Of a DNA stretch of 64,000 nt, positions 37,131 to 48,700 are shown piece after piece. Both the position numbers and the translations under genes were made by a program. Each line of letters starts with the position of its first letter. Position 1 is the first letter of the stretch. Source of the stretch: Acridotheres tristis (taxonomy: Eukaryota; Chordata; Aves; Passeriformes; Sturnidae); NCBI GenBank assembly GCA_037013685.1, contig CM072919.1, positions 52,198,116-52,262,115 on the forward strand. Direction: 5' to 3'. The notes beneath the pieces were generated by a model. It did not search any database. It saw nothing but the letters and a program-made list of their open reading frames with translations, and was not told the DNA's origin.

Positions 37131-37519
37131 ACATTTATAAAATACTGTGAGATCAGAGAAGCCGCTGATGTAGTGACCTTTCAATGCCAGGAAATTTGTT
37201 TCTGCTTTTTCATAGCTTGCCTCGAGGTCACAGGGTTGCATTTGCCATGTAAATGTATAGCAGCAAATAAAAGACCAAGACAGGTGGGGTTTTGTTTTGT
37301 TAAGTTTCTTTGTGTTCTTATTATTTAATTTTGTTGTATATAGACACATACTCCTATATATACACATGCACATCTACATGCACACAAACACATTTTACTG
37401 CACAGTTCTACACTGCGGTGGTGGGCTTTGAGTTCGGGGTTTTTTTCACCTGTTTTGCAACAAACTCCTCAAACACCTATCTCAATCCTACCTGACACCG
37501 GGCATTCCCAAGGACAGCA

Positions 37520-37960
37520 AACGCCTTCAGGGAGAACTCACCCGGGCAGGCTCAGGCCGTGGTCGCCTCAGGGTGGGATGAGCTCGGTGCAGCGCCGGGA
37601 TGGGGCTCCGGCTGCCGGCAGCCCCGCGGAGCCGCCGTCCGGCTCCTCCCTCTCTGACCGGCCTCTCCTCCTCACCTGGGGGCTCCTCCTTCTCTACCTG
37701 GCACATCCTCCCTACCTGGGGGCTCCTCTGACAGGTAACAGGTGTGTTACACGCCGGCCCCGGCCCCCTCACTGCGGATGCGCCGGCCGTGGAAATGCCG
37801 GGAACCACTCCTTGCCGCGGCCCTTCGCAGAAACCCGTCCCGAAAACCCCCAGCACCGTGCTCCTAGGAGTCACGTTTCCCAACTCTTCAGCCGTGGCGG
37901 AACAGGGAGTTCTCCATGCAGTTTTTCTGTTCCTGAGAGGCGAGAGCTCTAGAAAACAAC
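37520..37960 (-). promoter_or_regulatory. CD274: CpG island, probable CD274 promoter and untranslated first exon
   Basis: A GC-rich, CpG-containing block in AT-rich surroundings, about 4 kb upstream of the CD274 start codon. Minus-strand donor consensus GTGAGT follows CCCGG at 37541-37536, which would end a first exon at 37542. Other donor-like CAG/GTGAGG and CAG/GTAGGG sites lie in an imperfect repeat at about 37.67-37.73 kb. Long open frames on both strands are CpG-island artefacts. Confidence 0.6.
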
Positions 37961-37961
37961 A

Positions 37962-37994
37962 ACAACAACAACAAAAAAAAAAAAAAAAAAAAGC
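37962..37994. repeat. (CAA)n followed by an A run
   Basis: AACAACAACAACAACA running into about 20 A, then AAGCAAGC. It is low-complexity DNA at the edge of the CD274 CpG island; it could be the poly(A) end of an unrecognised insertion. Confidence 0.75.
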
Positions 37995-38721
37995 AAGCAA
38001 AAGTGCCACCAGTACGTCCCCCACCCCATCCCGCTTCCCTTGCCTTTTCCTTGTCCCTTCTTTTTAAACATGGATTTCATTCACTTGCTAAACGGATGGC
38101 TTACATGACTAATACATACACAGACGGAGGATGACTGGTGTCAAAGGGTCTGGAAATGACACAGTATCCAGGATATCTGTAAATTCCAGGAGCTATGGCC
38201 TACTTCTACCAGAGACAAAGCAGCAATTTATTTAAATAGCTCTGTTCCCTGCTACTTGAAAAGAACCTTCTGGGAGACAAACCTCCAATTTAATAATGTG
38301 ATAATACAATCTGGAAATAAAATGTAGTGTATAGCTTCTCTGCTGTGACAATATTTCTTATATTATGAAACTAACAAAATCTCAGCAGCAACTTTTCTAC
38401 GAGAAATCAACCCTGAAATAAGAATATTATTCAGGACATTTCCGAAGAACCAAAGAGCCATTGTGAGACTGGTCTACAAATGAATATATTTACAGGGTGA
38501 AATATAAATCAAATACAAAATTGTGATCTATGGTAGAATACACCCCTCAGAGATGTGTACTGAAGGAGGAGAGGGACACCGAAATCACTATGCTCTCTGT
38601 GCCCTAAGCATCAGGTACTGCCACCTGCAATATGTCATTAATGGTTTTATAAGCCATCAGGTGGTTGAGAAACCACAGGAAGCCATCTGGTATTCTGTTG
38701 ATACGGCACAACATCATGGTA

Positions 38722-38933
38722 ACATCAACATTTAAGTTGTCACATGAAGTCTTTTGACAAATAGTTCTGTTTTTCCTGTCTTTTTTAATTTGATTGTGGA
38801 AGAAATATGCAGCAGCAGTACTGAGGAGCAATTTGTACAGTGAATATATTTTGCTTTTAAAAAACTATTTGCCACAGATGTTGGAAGCTGGCAGGCGGAC
38901 AGGAGAGGCATTGTGGTAGGTTCTGTAAGAAAA
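38722..38933 (-). repeat. Inverted-repeat copy B
   Basis: Reverse-complement partner of 35851-36061, upstream of the presumed CD274 promoter. Read on the minus strand it starts with the acceptor-like TTTTCTTACAG and then an ATG-initiated frame of about 59 codons. One inserted base and one substitution relative to copy A separate an open frame here from an early stop in A. The product is unrecognised. Confidence 0.95.
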
Positions 38934-41128
38934 GTGATGTGGAGGTGTTTAACAACAATAGGTTTAATTGTGTTCAAATCTTCCAAAACCATACAATGAG
39001 TCCCTCAGAAAGAAGGTTGTAGATATTAGGTTATGCAATAAAACTCCTCTGCACACCCTTACACATGCCTCCAGACAAACAATGTCTGTCATCTCTGCTG
39101 GCTCCAGGCCCTTCCCAGGGAATATCAGTCCAACAGAGACCCATCTCCACAAGCACAGAGGAGCACAGAGGCCTCAAGGCAGGTAGGAGCCCAGACAAAG
39201 GACTCAGAGGAAGCTAATATTTTAACAAGCTTCAAATAGCTTAGCAATAGATGTGACATTTGTAAATGGCAAGTTTACTTACACAGCTATGTGGTGTATG
39301 TGAGTTGCAAAACAGTCATGAAACCAGACAAAGTAATTGTAAACCAAGCTGCGAAGTTTCTTTCCAGTAAGAACAAAAAATGACTACAGAAACATTTCCA
39401 GAATGAAGTGGAAGCTTCTAGTTTATTATAAACACTTCAAGTTAACTAAGAAGACTTAAGAAGATAACTTAAGGACTTCCCCTACAGCAAACAAAAAATG
39501 CTGTGTCAAAGCTACAGGTTTGTCTTAGCTCTGTAGCTGCTTTTCCTTCACACAATTCCTATTTTCAGAAGTCAAATATTAAAGCAAAAATAGGTAAAAA
39601 TCTCCAAGGTTGCAATCATCTTTCTTCATTCATGTAAAGTATTAGAAATCTGGATCATTTTGCTCAACATGCATTCCTAAAATCTAAAAAAACCCCCAAG
39701 GAACCAAAAACCAAAAACAAAAACAAACTTATGTCACAAGTTAAATAATTAATTGTTATGGGGTTAAAATTACTTACAGTCACCTATGTTTACAGTCAGT
39801 ACACTTCTAGCATCCTTAAGTAAATATACTATGGTAAAACAAGGAAATCTACTTTGATCTGTATTTCTTTCAAACTATTTGGATTGATAGATTTTGGAAT
39901 TTAATTTTGTAGATGATCTTTTGAGTTCAATGAAATGAATCAGACAGACTGATACAGATACAGATAACCTACTTTCCAGATACTAGTTCTAAAGGCTATC
40001 TCTAGCACGATATGTTTCCTTCTCAATCTGGATTATAAAATTGAAGAGAATAATTAATTGTTTAACTCCCAAATCATTACGGCAAAATTCAAACTGATGC
40101 ATCCAAGTGCTACATGTGAAGATAAGAGGAAGAACGCTTGCTTTCTTTCAAATATTTATTCTGGTTCTAATGTTATGTTCCTCTTTCTGTGTTCCTCATT
40201 ATGTAAAAATCACAAATAAATTACCCAATAAATATCTGCATTGGCAAAAATTATAACTATTTCCATTTTTAGATTACTCTTTTTTTTTTAATATTACAGT
40301 CAACATTTCCAAGGTTCAATTATTTTTGGTCCACCTGTTTGTGGAGAAAAGACATCTTATAATTTAAATATTATTTTTAAAAATATGGCAAGAACAAAGG
40401 AGACATCACTGGCTGTCTAATGGTTGCCAGACTTCCATTACTATGAAATGTCTTTACGACTATGCATGGATCTTTTGTAATGGCAGCAATACCTGTAGCT
40501 TTCTGGACTAGAGAAACACTGCCTGCCTTCAGAAATGCTGACTAACAGCACCATGCAATATATGATGCTGTCCGATTTTTTTCCTGTGGTCTCCGTACCA
40601 TGACCAGACAGGTTGGGAATTGGAACAGGAGAGGCTACGTGCCCCGGTGTGGTGCCATGAATATTGCCCATATTAGTGAAATCACAGAATTCAGCTCATG
40701 TCTGGAGCCGCACCAGATTCTCTCTGTGGTACCAATAGAGAGAGGCAGGAACTGTAGCCCCTGATGCAGGCGGGCTCCTGCCAGTGTTTGCAGTCTGATG
40801 TAGCTCAAACCAGCCGCCCTTCCACGGGCATGAACCACAGTGCCTTCCTCTGCCCTGTGGAAACTAGCCTGCATTCTCTCTGCTGCTCTGTAAATCCTAG
40901 ATCCTTTCTTCGGAAACCAACACTGTTTCCCTAGCAGTAAGTCACATTTCTGCCCCTCCACCTCTCCCTTACCTATTCCTGTATTATTGAAATCCGCCGT
41001 CCCATCGTGCTAACCTGTCCACAGAAAGCAGATCTCTGTAACGCAGAGGTCTGCCAGAGCTGCAGTAGAGAGGTCTGCTGCACCCTGAAACACCTTTCTC
41101 CTCGAGAAAAGACTTGGACAGACCAAAA

Positions 41129-41150
41129 TGGTTTGCTTGGTTGCAAACCA
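41129..41150. other. Short perfect hairpin
   Basis: TGGTTTGC and GCAAACCA are perfect inverted arms around the loop TTGGTT. It lies about 1.3 kb upstream of PLGRKT. Function is unknown and it may be chance. Confidence 0.5.
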
Positions 41151-41546
41151 AGTGGGTGAAGATGGATGGTTACGTTTGGTAACCCGCTCGGAAAGATCAT
41201 TATATTCCCACAGGTTTATCAGTGAGGCAAGCACCCATCAATCACAATTCTCTTCTGGCGGAGCCCAGTGTGACACCTGTCAGGGGCTGCCAGTGCAGCA
41301 GTGCCATCTTGCGTGGAGCTGGAGTATTCCAAGAAATTTCTCCCCGGATCGCATCTGCTGCATCAGAGATCCAGGGGAGAAATTAAATACTTGTTAAATA
41401 CTCCCCAAAGTCACAGGCATTTTCAAAATATCACTAAAATAGTTCAAGTTCTTGGAAATTCTTTACTTCAAGTAAAAATGTAAGCACATTTCCACAGCAG
41501 AAAAATAATTATTTTTCCCTTAATTTTCTGTCATTTTTAGTCTATC

Positions 41547-41559
41547 AGTAGTAGTAGTA

Positions 41560-41606
<47 letters not shown>
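41547..41606. repeat. (GTA)n(ATA)n trinucleotide microsatellite
   Basis: About five AGT units run into about 15 AAT units. It is a simple repeat between the two promoters. Confidence 0.95.
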
Positions 41607-41607
<1 letters not shown>

Positions 41608-41883
41608 GGGAGGAAAATGGGAAACCAGCTCTCTTCTCATTTTTTTTTAAACAAAACTATTTGAAAAATTCCTGAATTTAGAAAATAAGTATTGGCAAAA
41701 ACAAAGTTTGCAGGTCAAGATGTCAGCAGATTGAATGAGTAGACTGTTTCTGGAAAAACATTAACTCCTGTGGTAAGACAAAATTTCAAATTGCCTTGCG
41801 AGGTGGTGTTTGAAGTGCTGTGTATCCTCACAGATTCAAGTTGGAAAACTGAATGAGATACTTTTCAGTGCCAAAAGAATTTT

Positions 41884-42018
41884 GATTATTAGAGCATGGT
41901 GCTAATATTATCAGGGTGGTAGGTTTAATCCCCGTGAGGGCCATTCACTTAAGAGTTGGACTCGATGATCCTTGTGGGTCTCTTCCAACTCAGAATATTC
42001 AGGGATTCTGTAATTCTG
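41884..42018 (+). mobile_element. tRNA-derived SINE with CR1 tail (TguSINE1-like)
   Basis: The left part (TTAGAGCATGGTGCTAAT ... AATCCCCGTGAGGGCCA) is a decayed tRNA-Ile-like head. The right part (GTTGGACTCGATGATCCTTG ... CTCAGAATATTC ... GATTCTG) is the CR1 3' end. This head-tail pairing is known from songbird SINEs. The B box reads GGTTTAATCCC rather than GGTTCGATCCC, so a working Pol III promoter is doubtful. It ends about 425 bases before the PLGRKT start codon. Confidence 0.88.
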
Positions 42019-42299
42019 GCACTTATTTGTAACCCTGTTTTAAAGGCCGACTGACAGTGCATATATTTCTGACCCAATATTTTTAAATGTGGAAATTTAG
42101 TTTCTTTGGATTTCAAAGCCAGCCTGTAATTACAGGTGATGACAGGTGATGAAAGGCAGAGCAAGGTAAGAAGCGTTAAGCGACAAAGGCATGTTTAATT
42201 CTTTTCCTTGGTGATTCACACGAATTGCCTAGACACACCACACCTGAATGGCGAGCCTAGCAGGGCCCGCCTATTCAGTTGGTACGGCTTTCTTTAAAT

Positions 42300-42720
42300 T
42301 TCTTGAGGTAGTTTCCGCACGGAAGGGGGGAAGGGGCGGGAGCCAGGGCAGGCCCCTCCCGAGGGCGGTTCTCCCGATCCTCTCCCGGATCGCCGGCATC
42401 CCCCGGCTCCCCCGCCTCGTGTGTTCTGCGCTGCAGGGCGCGATGGGGTTCGTCTTCTCGAAGGCCATGAACGACAGCCTGAAAGCGCAGCAGGAGTTTA
42501 TGCGGCTGCAGGTAACGGGGAGGCCGGCAGAGTGCGGGGGACGCTGAGCCGCGGCTCGCTGCCCGCTCCGGGCCGGGCCGGGCCGGGCCGGCCGCTGCAC
42601 CTGCCGCGCTCCGCTGGGCTGAAAGGTGCTCCGCCAGCCCCGTGCGGGCACCTGCAGCGGCAGGCTCGGGGCTGTGCAGCACCTGCGCCGAAGGACTTCC
42701 TCAACAGGCTGTCTTAACAA
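42300..42720 (+). promoter_or_regulatory. PLGRKT: CpG island promoter of PLGRKT
   Basis: Strongly GC-rich and CpG-rich block with a GC box (GGGGCGGG, 42333-42340) and ETS-like CGGAAG/TTCCGC words just upstream, surrounding the first coding exon. It is typical of a housekeeping promoter. Both strands carry long spurious open frames. Confidence 0.85.
42443..42511 (+). CDS. PLGRKT: PLGRKT first coding exon
   Basis: 23 codons from an ATG in good context (G at -3 and +4) to the donor GTAACG, phase 0. An acceptor-like TTCTGCGCTGCAG ends six bases before the ATG, so a separate 5'UTR exon is possible. EFM is followed directly by RLQ, where human has LMNA in between. Confidence 0.92.
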
Positions 42721-45700
42721 GTTGTACGAGTGGAAACTACCATTAAAGTAGCCAGACCCTAAAAACAGTTTCGGAAACCTACTTTGAAGAGTGCATTTAT
42801 GCTGAAGTTGGGCTGTGTTGCTGCGCTGTAACACTGCAGTGTTAAGAAACGTGTATTTTCAAGTGAATCAGTTATAATGGAGTTGCTAAAAAATTGATCT
42901 TATACTCTTAAAATACATGACTTAAGTGTGTTTCAATCTTTCACTATAAAAATATGTTTCAAACAGTTCTTTCTTTAAGTTCAATCAGGTAACTGTAGCT
43001 AATTGAAACCTCAGACTAGGGCATAGGGATTTTATTATCTCTCATAAAATAAGAAGATAGCAGCAGAGCAAAAGAAAAAATAGTTTGATTAGGGTTCAGA
43101 AGGTTGTGCTGAGCAGACCTATAGCACTAACTTTCTGATTTATTGTTAAATATCTTGTAACTTACTTGTAGTATTGATATGATAGGGGCTGGAATACAAT
43201 CTGAAGGGTTTAGCTGGAGTTTGCTTCTTTAGTTTTGCGTTTAAATTGAACACAGGATAAATTTTTAGAATGTTTAAAGTAGAGATGGATGAACTTCCAA
43301 TTTACTGAGCTGCCAGTAGATGGCACATTCTTGTTTACAAAGCAACGTGCAGCTAGTAGGTCTTGTAGGATCACAAGTAAACTGAACTCTGAAGGTGACC
43401 TTGGAAATGTGTCTTAAGAAGAAGAAAGATAGCATAAGGAGGCATGATATAATAAAACAGTGGATAATAAAGCAACCTTTCACACGGCTTGTAGACATTA
43501 TTTTCTGTCTGTGCTGTGTTACATGTTTCTTAGATGCAACCACAAGTTTTGTATAGAAATCTTTTTTTTTTTTCCCCTCCTGCACAGAGGTGCTTCTCCC
43601 ACCCCAAATCCAAATAACAGGAAGATTTTCTGTTTGGAAGATTAATAGCGAAATTAAAGTGGAAGCTTGCTTCATGAACTACTTCTCTATTGAGCAAATA
43701 GAGTTGAGGAAAGAGCTTGAATTCAAGCTAACATTTGTAGATAGCTGCAACTTTGAATGCCAGTCTTTGCCTTGGCTAGTTCTAGCTCAAATGCTCAGAC
43801 GTTTATAAAAAACAAGCTTTGAGGGCAATAACAAAAATACCCTTTCAAAATTACATATCAAATTTTTTGCAAGTTGTTCTTCAAGAACTTCCCCTGCATT
43901 GTATTTCTTCTTCTTGACAATAGTTATCATCAAAATAGTACATTTCTTTTTAGCACTACAAACACCTGATCATGTCTGATTCCTACTGTGTTTGCAGACA
44001 CACCTGCCATATTAGAAAAGCCCCATCTTTTGTAAACGCATTGCTTTGGTTTAGGGTAAATTTGGGAGGAAATTTTTGAATGGGGTCTCTCTAGGAAAAT
44101 TATTCAAGCGGCCCCTCCCCTAATTGCTTTGGGAAAATATATTTTTGGAGGGAAGTGGAACAAAAAATTGCTTATTTAATAGGCAAAGCATTTCCCAACA
44201 CAAAAAACTAAGCAGCAAAACCTCTCTCTGCTCTGAGGAGGCGACAGGTTCAGCAGAGTCCCTTCCGTGGGCTTCCCGGCTCACTCAGGCTGTTCTCAGC
44301 CCCTCTGGCGCTGGGAAATGCCACAGCCCGGGCCAGGCCAGGTGGGACACAGGTGTGAGCTCCTGCTGCTCCTCTGGGTTTTCAGTCCAGAGCAGGTTCG
44401 AGCAATTCCAAGAAAAGGGGAAAAAAATCCACAGTTCAGGGAGCTTCTCTGCCTCAGCTAGCCAGAAACTAACCAAGAGCAAAGGAGAGCTCTCTGCTGC
44501 TGTCCACTGCCGACAGCACGGTCTGTGAGAAGGATGTGGGGGAGCCTGTGCAGTCTCTGATAACAAACTCTGCACCTCTTCTCTCTTCTTTCACTCCTGG
44601 AACCAGTCTAAAAGCTGCAGAACTCAATATTTAACACAAATAGAATGTAAGCCTTATAAAGTCACCTTAGGACATGGATGAAGTGTACAGTTGAATTGGG
44701 TGTAAAAGATTCAGTGGGAGCAGGGGGAGAACTAAATTTTATGTCATTAGGGGTGGAAGAATGTAGCTCTGTCTTAAGCTGGGGGAAAGTGTAGGGAAGA
44801 GGAAAGACTGCCATTTGTTTTTTCCATATGTGACTAAAATCTGTGACCTGGAGTCTATTGCTAGACTTTCAGGCTATTTGTAGAAAATGGTATAACCTGA
44901 TTTATTTGCTTTAGACAGAAATTGTAACTAGAAATACTTGCAGAAGTTAGGTCAATCTAGGACCAGAATGAAACAACTTAATTTGAAGCATTTATATATT
45001 CTTATGGTGAAATACTGGGACTTGGATTAGTTCACTATCAGTTCACCCATCTTTCTCTGAAAACCATCATATTTATTAATAAAATAGAAGCTTACACTTG
45101 AACCAATGTGATGTACTTACTATAAGATATTCAGAATTACTGATTTATTTAAATGTAAATCAACCCCAAAACAACATGTGGGATCAAAACTTCTTGGAGC
45201 TTTTCATAGCTTCTGAATGTTCTTAATGTGTCCCATGAGTAAGATGTTAAAGGAGTAGGGTACAGCTGTCACTCCAAGCCAATTGATGTGGGTCAAGGCA
45301 TCATCAAAATTGTTAAACCTAGAATGCCTTCCCTGCTAGCAATGATGTTGTGACAGTGCACAGAAATGAACAAGTTATTCTTTAGGTAGACCTGGAATAA
45401 AACACAGTAGGCATCGGTGAGACAGAACTTGTAAACTTCTCCTGTTCCTTGCAGATGACCAAGTGTCATAATGTTACTGTAAAGTTCTTGGAATGAGATT
45501 TTTGTGCTATTAATTTCTGTGATAGAACACTGGTTTTTTAAAACCCCCAAATAGGTGTATGCTCTCCTCTGAATAAAGAGAAAATACAAAGCTGTTTAGT
45601 GATTGACTTATTTCATGTGGAAGATTGTAGGTTGGAAAGAGACTGTTGCAAAACAAGAAGGCAATAACATGATGGAAGTTGGAAAAGACCACTCCACATC

Positions 45701-48700
45701 CCAAACCTTTGTGCATGCTAGAGCTCAGACAGTTTTAGAGTCATTCTGATCTGTGCTGGACAGCCAAACCAGCTTGACTACTTCAGAATAAGACATTATT
45801 TAAATAATGTTGTGCATGGGTTTTTTCTTTATGCCTTTCTTGGGATAACTCTGAAAAGAAGGGATTGTGGCCTTGTAAATTGTTTCTTAATGTTTTTTGG
45901 AAGAATAATAAAAACTCAACTGTTTGCCTTGATGTTGAAGGACTTGCCAGTTGTTTGTATTGTCTTTGTGTGGCTCCAGAATGAAATACCAGTCTGTATC
46001 AAGTGGAGACTGTTTGTGGTAGAAGTTTGTTGAGGCTTTGTTTTTATCATGAGCCTGCTTCTTAAAGTGTAGTTTGCAAAATTATTTTCAAACACTTTAA
46101 TACATTAGATCAACAGCTCAAGACAAGTATATAGCCTTGGAAAGTGCTTTTAGTGAGGCTGAATGAGTTAGAGGAGATCTCTGCTCCAGGCCACAGAGCA
46201 GTTATAGCAGACTTTTTTTTTATGAGCTCTCTTAACACAATTAATGCAGGAATTTCATGTATTTCTTTAGTCAAAGTGCTATGTTCTGTACTTTCTGTAC
46301 TAGTGAGGCTTTTAGTCCTTGTCTTTATTTTTTTTAACATCCCAAATGTATACCTTAAGAAAGCTATTGCAATAAATATTTACTAAGAACGCCATTTTAA
46401 GATGTACGAGGCAGCCTGGAAAAAGATAGATATCTGAAAGCAGCAAGTAGGAATGCAAAAATGTTTGTGGCCAATTATGCTTTCCTCAGTATGGATTAGA
46501 ACACTTTAAATGTTTCATATTAATATTTCTAGACAGTGACCTTACCATCGAGAGGCAAGTGTCAAGAACCCTGACAGGTAGCTTTTTTAATTAAAAATTG
46601 TCTGACTTCACATACTGTGATGCTTCCTAAAGACTTTATTGTGATGAAACAGGTTTTAGTTTGGTTAGTGCATAATACAAGCATGTTGTCTTCAAATAAT
46701 ATTAAAAAATACTGAAACAATCTTGTATACTCTGTGTAGTGTTATTTATAGTGATAAAAAGCAAAATCATGGTAGAACGTCACAGCACAGATTAAAATTT
46801 TTATTCACTGCTAATAAATGTGATTCTAGGACTGTATAAGGCAGAGCTTACTAACTTTGCATCTCAGAGTAGTATTTTTGCAGTGTTGTGTAAAAGATAC
46901 TTTAAGTACAATTTTTAAAATACTTTTAATTTAGGGTGCAGACGTAGAAAAGCCTAAGCTCTCCCACCAAATTTTAGCCAGGTTTCCTAACACATGTAGG
47001 GGAATCAAAAATGCTTTCTTTAATTTTGAACAGAACCCCACCAAGTCAGAATTATGCCTCTCCCTCCCCAGACACCACAACCCACTCCACCAGTTAGATT
47101 TTAGTTTATGTCCCACTGTTATTTTTATAGAGGTAACACTGCTTCTGCCTCTAAAAAGTTGCTTTTTCTTTCTTTTTTTGGGAAACCTTACACAGGGAAA
47201 ACCAATTCCTATCCCAGTTTTCTTGTGTATAGCATGTCTGCACTACTTGAAAGGTAACCCTGCAGAGGAGGACGCTGAGATTTTGTTTTAATAACAAGGT
47301 TTGGGGTTATTTTTCCAGTGGTATTATAAGAGTTGAATTACATGGAAATATCTTGATGTATATAGGAATAATACTGCATAGTAAGCATTGGTTTCTAGTC
47401 CATACAACTAAAAAATTTAAGTCCTAATAGCATTTAAAATACTTCACAACTCTTTCCAGCTATATCTCAGTCTATAAGTGTTCAATTACTTAATTAAAAG
47501 GTTTTTTTCATTGGAACTCCACAAATAACTGAATCCTTTATTGACTGACCTTTTTTACTCTGTCTCATATTAGCTTCATCATTAATAATGAGATCTGATT
47601 TGAAGACTACTTTGTAATTTTGTTGTATCACTCTTTATTATGAGATGATAGCTGGAAAGGCATGGATGGAAAGACTGATTTGTTTTAACATCTTTATGTG
47701 TAACAATCAGATTGAGGGTTTAAGTGCATCTCTTGATGTTGTCAAGCCATTGAAGTGTTCACCTAGATGCATTTCTGGAAAAATTTTACAAAAAAGCAGT
47801 GAGGAGAGAAGCACTGATTCAGAGTCAGAGAATGGAAGAGAAAATTGTGTTGCATAGGGGCCTGCCTAGTAAATAGGGTAATGAAGTAAATAGGGTAGGA
47901 AATAGAGCACAAAGAATTCTCTAAGCTGTTGCAGAGCACTTCACTCTGGTTTTGGGAAAAATAAAAAAAGCCCCAAACTCCAGAAAATTGAAAACCTCTG
48001 TGTTTTCTCCAAATCAAAAAATAAATCACATTCTGTCATCCTAAACAAAATTGTTTCTACTACAGTAGCACAATAGGAGCATTTTGTTTTTGCAGCAGAT
48101 GTTAAATAAAGAAGTCTAGAATGTATATAGTCCTCGCAGAAGATTTTATGAGAAAATGAGCTGGGATTTTCTGCAGTGTTGATGGTTCTGGAAAAAGGAA
48201 ACCTGTACACGCTCAAGTACTGATGTACATAGAGAAAAAAGCAGGAAGAACAAGAGCTGTCTCTGGTCACAGCACTGCAACATCAGGAGAATAACTGAGA
48301 TGTGGTAGGACAGCTACCATGAAGCTTGAAAGCTCTAACATACAGGTACTAGCTCTTCAGGAAGGACAGGAAGGAAAAAGAAGAAGTAGTGATACCCAAG
48401 ATAGAAAGGTGTAGCTTGCGAGTTAATGTCAAAGGACAGTCCACAAAACATGTGGAGGGAGCATACTGCAGGTCAGGTGTGTAAAAATACATGAAGAAAC
48501 GAGAAGTTGTTCTTCTAACAAGTGAAGAAAGTCTCTGGATTACTAACTGATTCTCATGAGGCTGTAGTCTCTCCAAAATATGCTGAAAGTGCCATAAATG
48601 GGAGGACATAAACAATTACGTTTATGTCAGTTAACAAATTAACAATTAATAAAATGTGAGGAATAACTGCTTAGTACAGGTGTGTATGTACTAGATGGGC

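Larger units (their letters stand above)
33512..37541 (-). other. CD274: Inferred CD274 intron 1
   Basis: About 4 kb between the leader exon and the CpG island that probably holds the untranslated first exon. Mammalian CD274 has a comparable layout. It contains one copy of a 212-bp inverted repeat, two kB-like motifs and an ISRE-like motif, listed separately. No coding exon is seen. Confidence 0.5.
38060..42300. other. Head-to-head spacer between CD274 and PLGRKT
   Basis: No coding exon recognised. It contains inverted-repeat copy B, a (TAA)n microsatellite and a tRNA-derived SINE. A somewhat GC-richer block at about 40.6-41.4 kb has open frames of up to about 110 codons that I cannot assign; it may be an old LTR or other insertion. 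Confidence 0.5.

Noticed and set aside
37428..38067. Open frames of 107-174 codons on both strands
   Set aside because: They overlap the CD274 CpG island, where stop codons are rare. Poly-Gln/Lys runs come from the (CAA)n and A tracts. No family resemblance.
41884..41942. Possible tRNA-Ile gene
   Set aside because: The head is incomplete, cannot form a full cloverleaf by eye, has a mutated B box and is joined to a CR1 tail, so it is a SINE head.
42271..42834. Frames of up to 187 codons over the PLGRKT CpG island
   Set aside because: They are antisense or off-frame to the real first exon and have GC-driven Pro/Arg/Ala composition.
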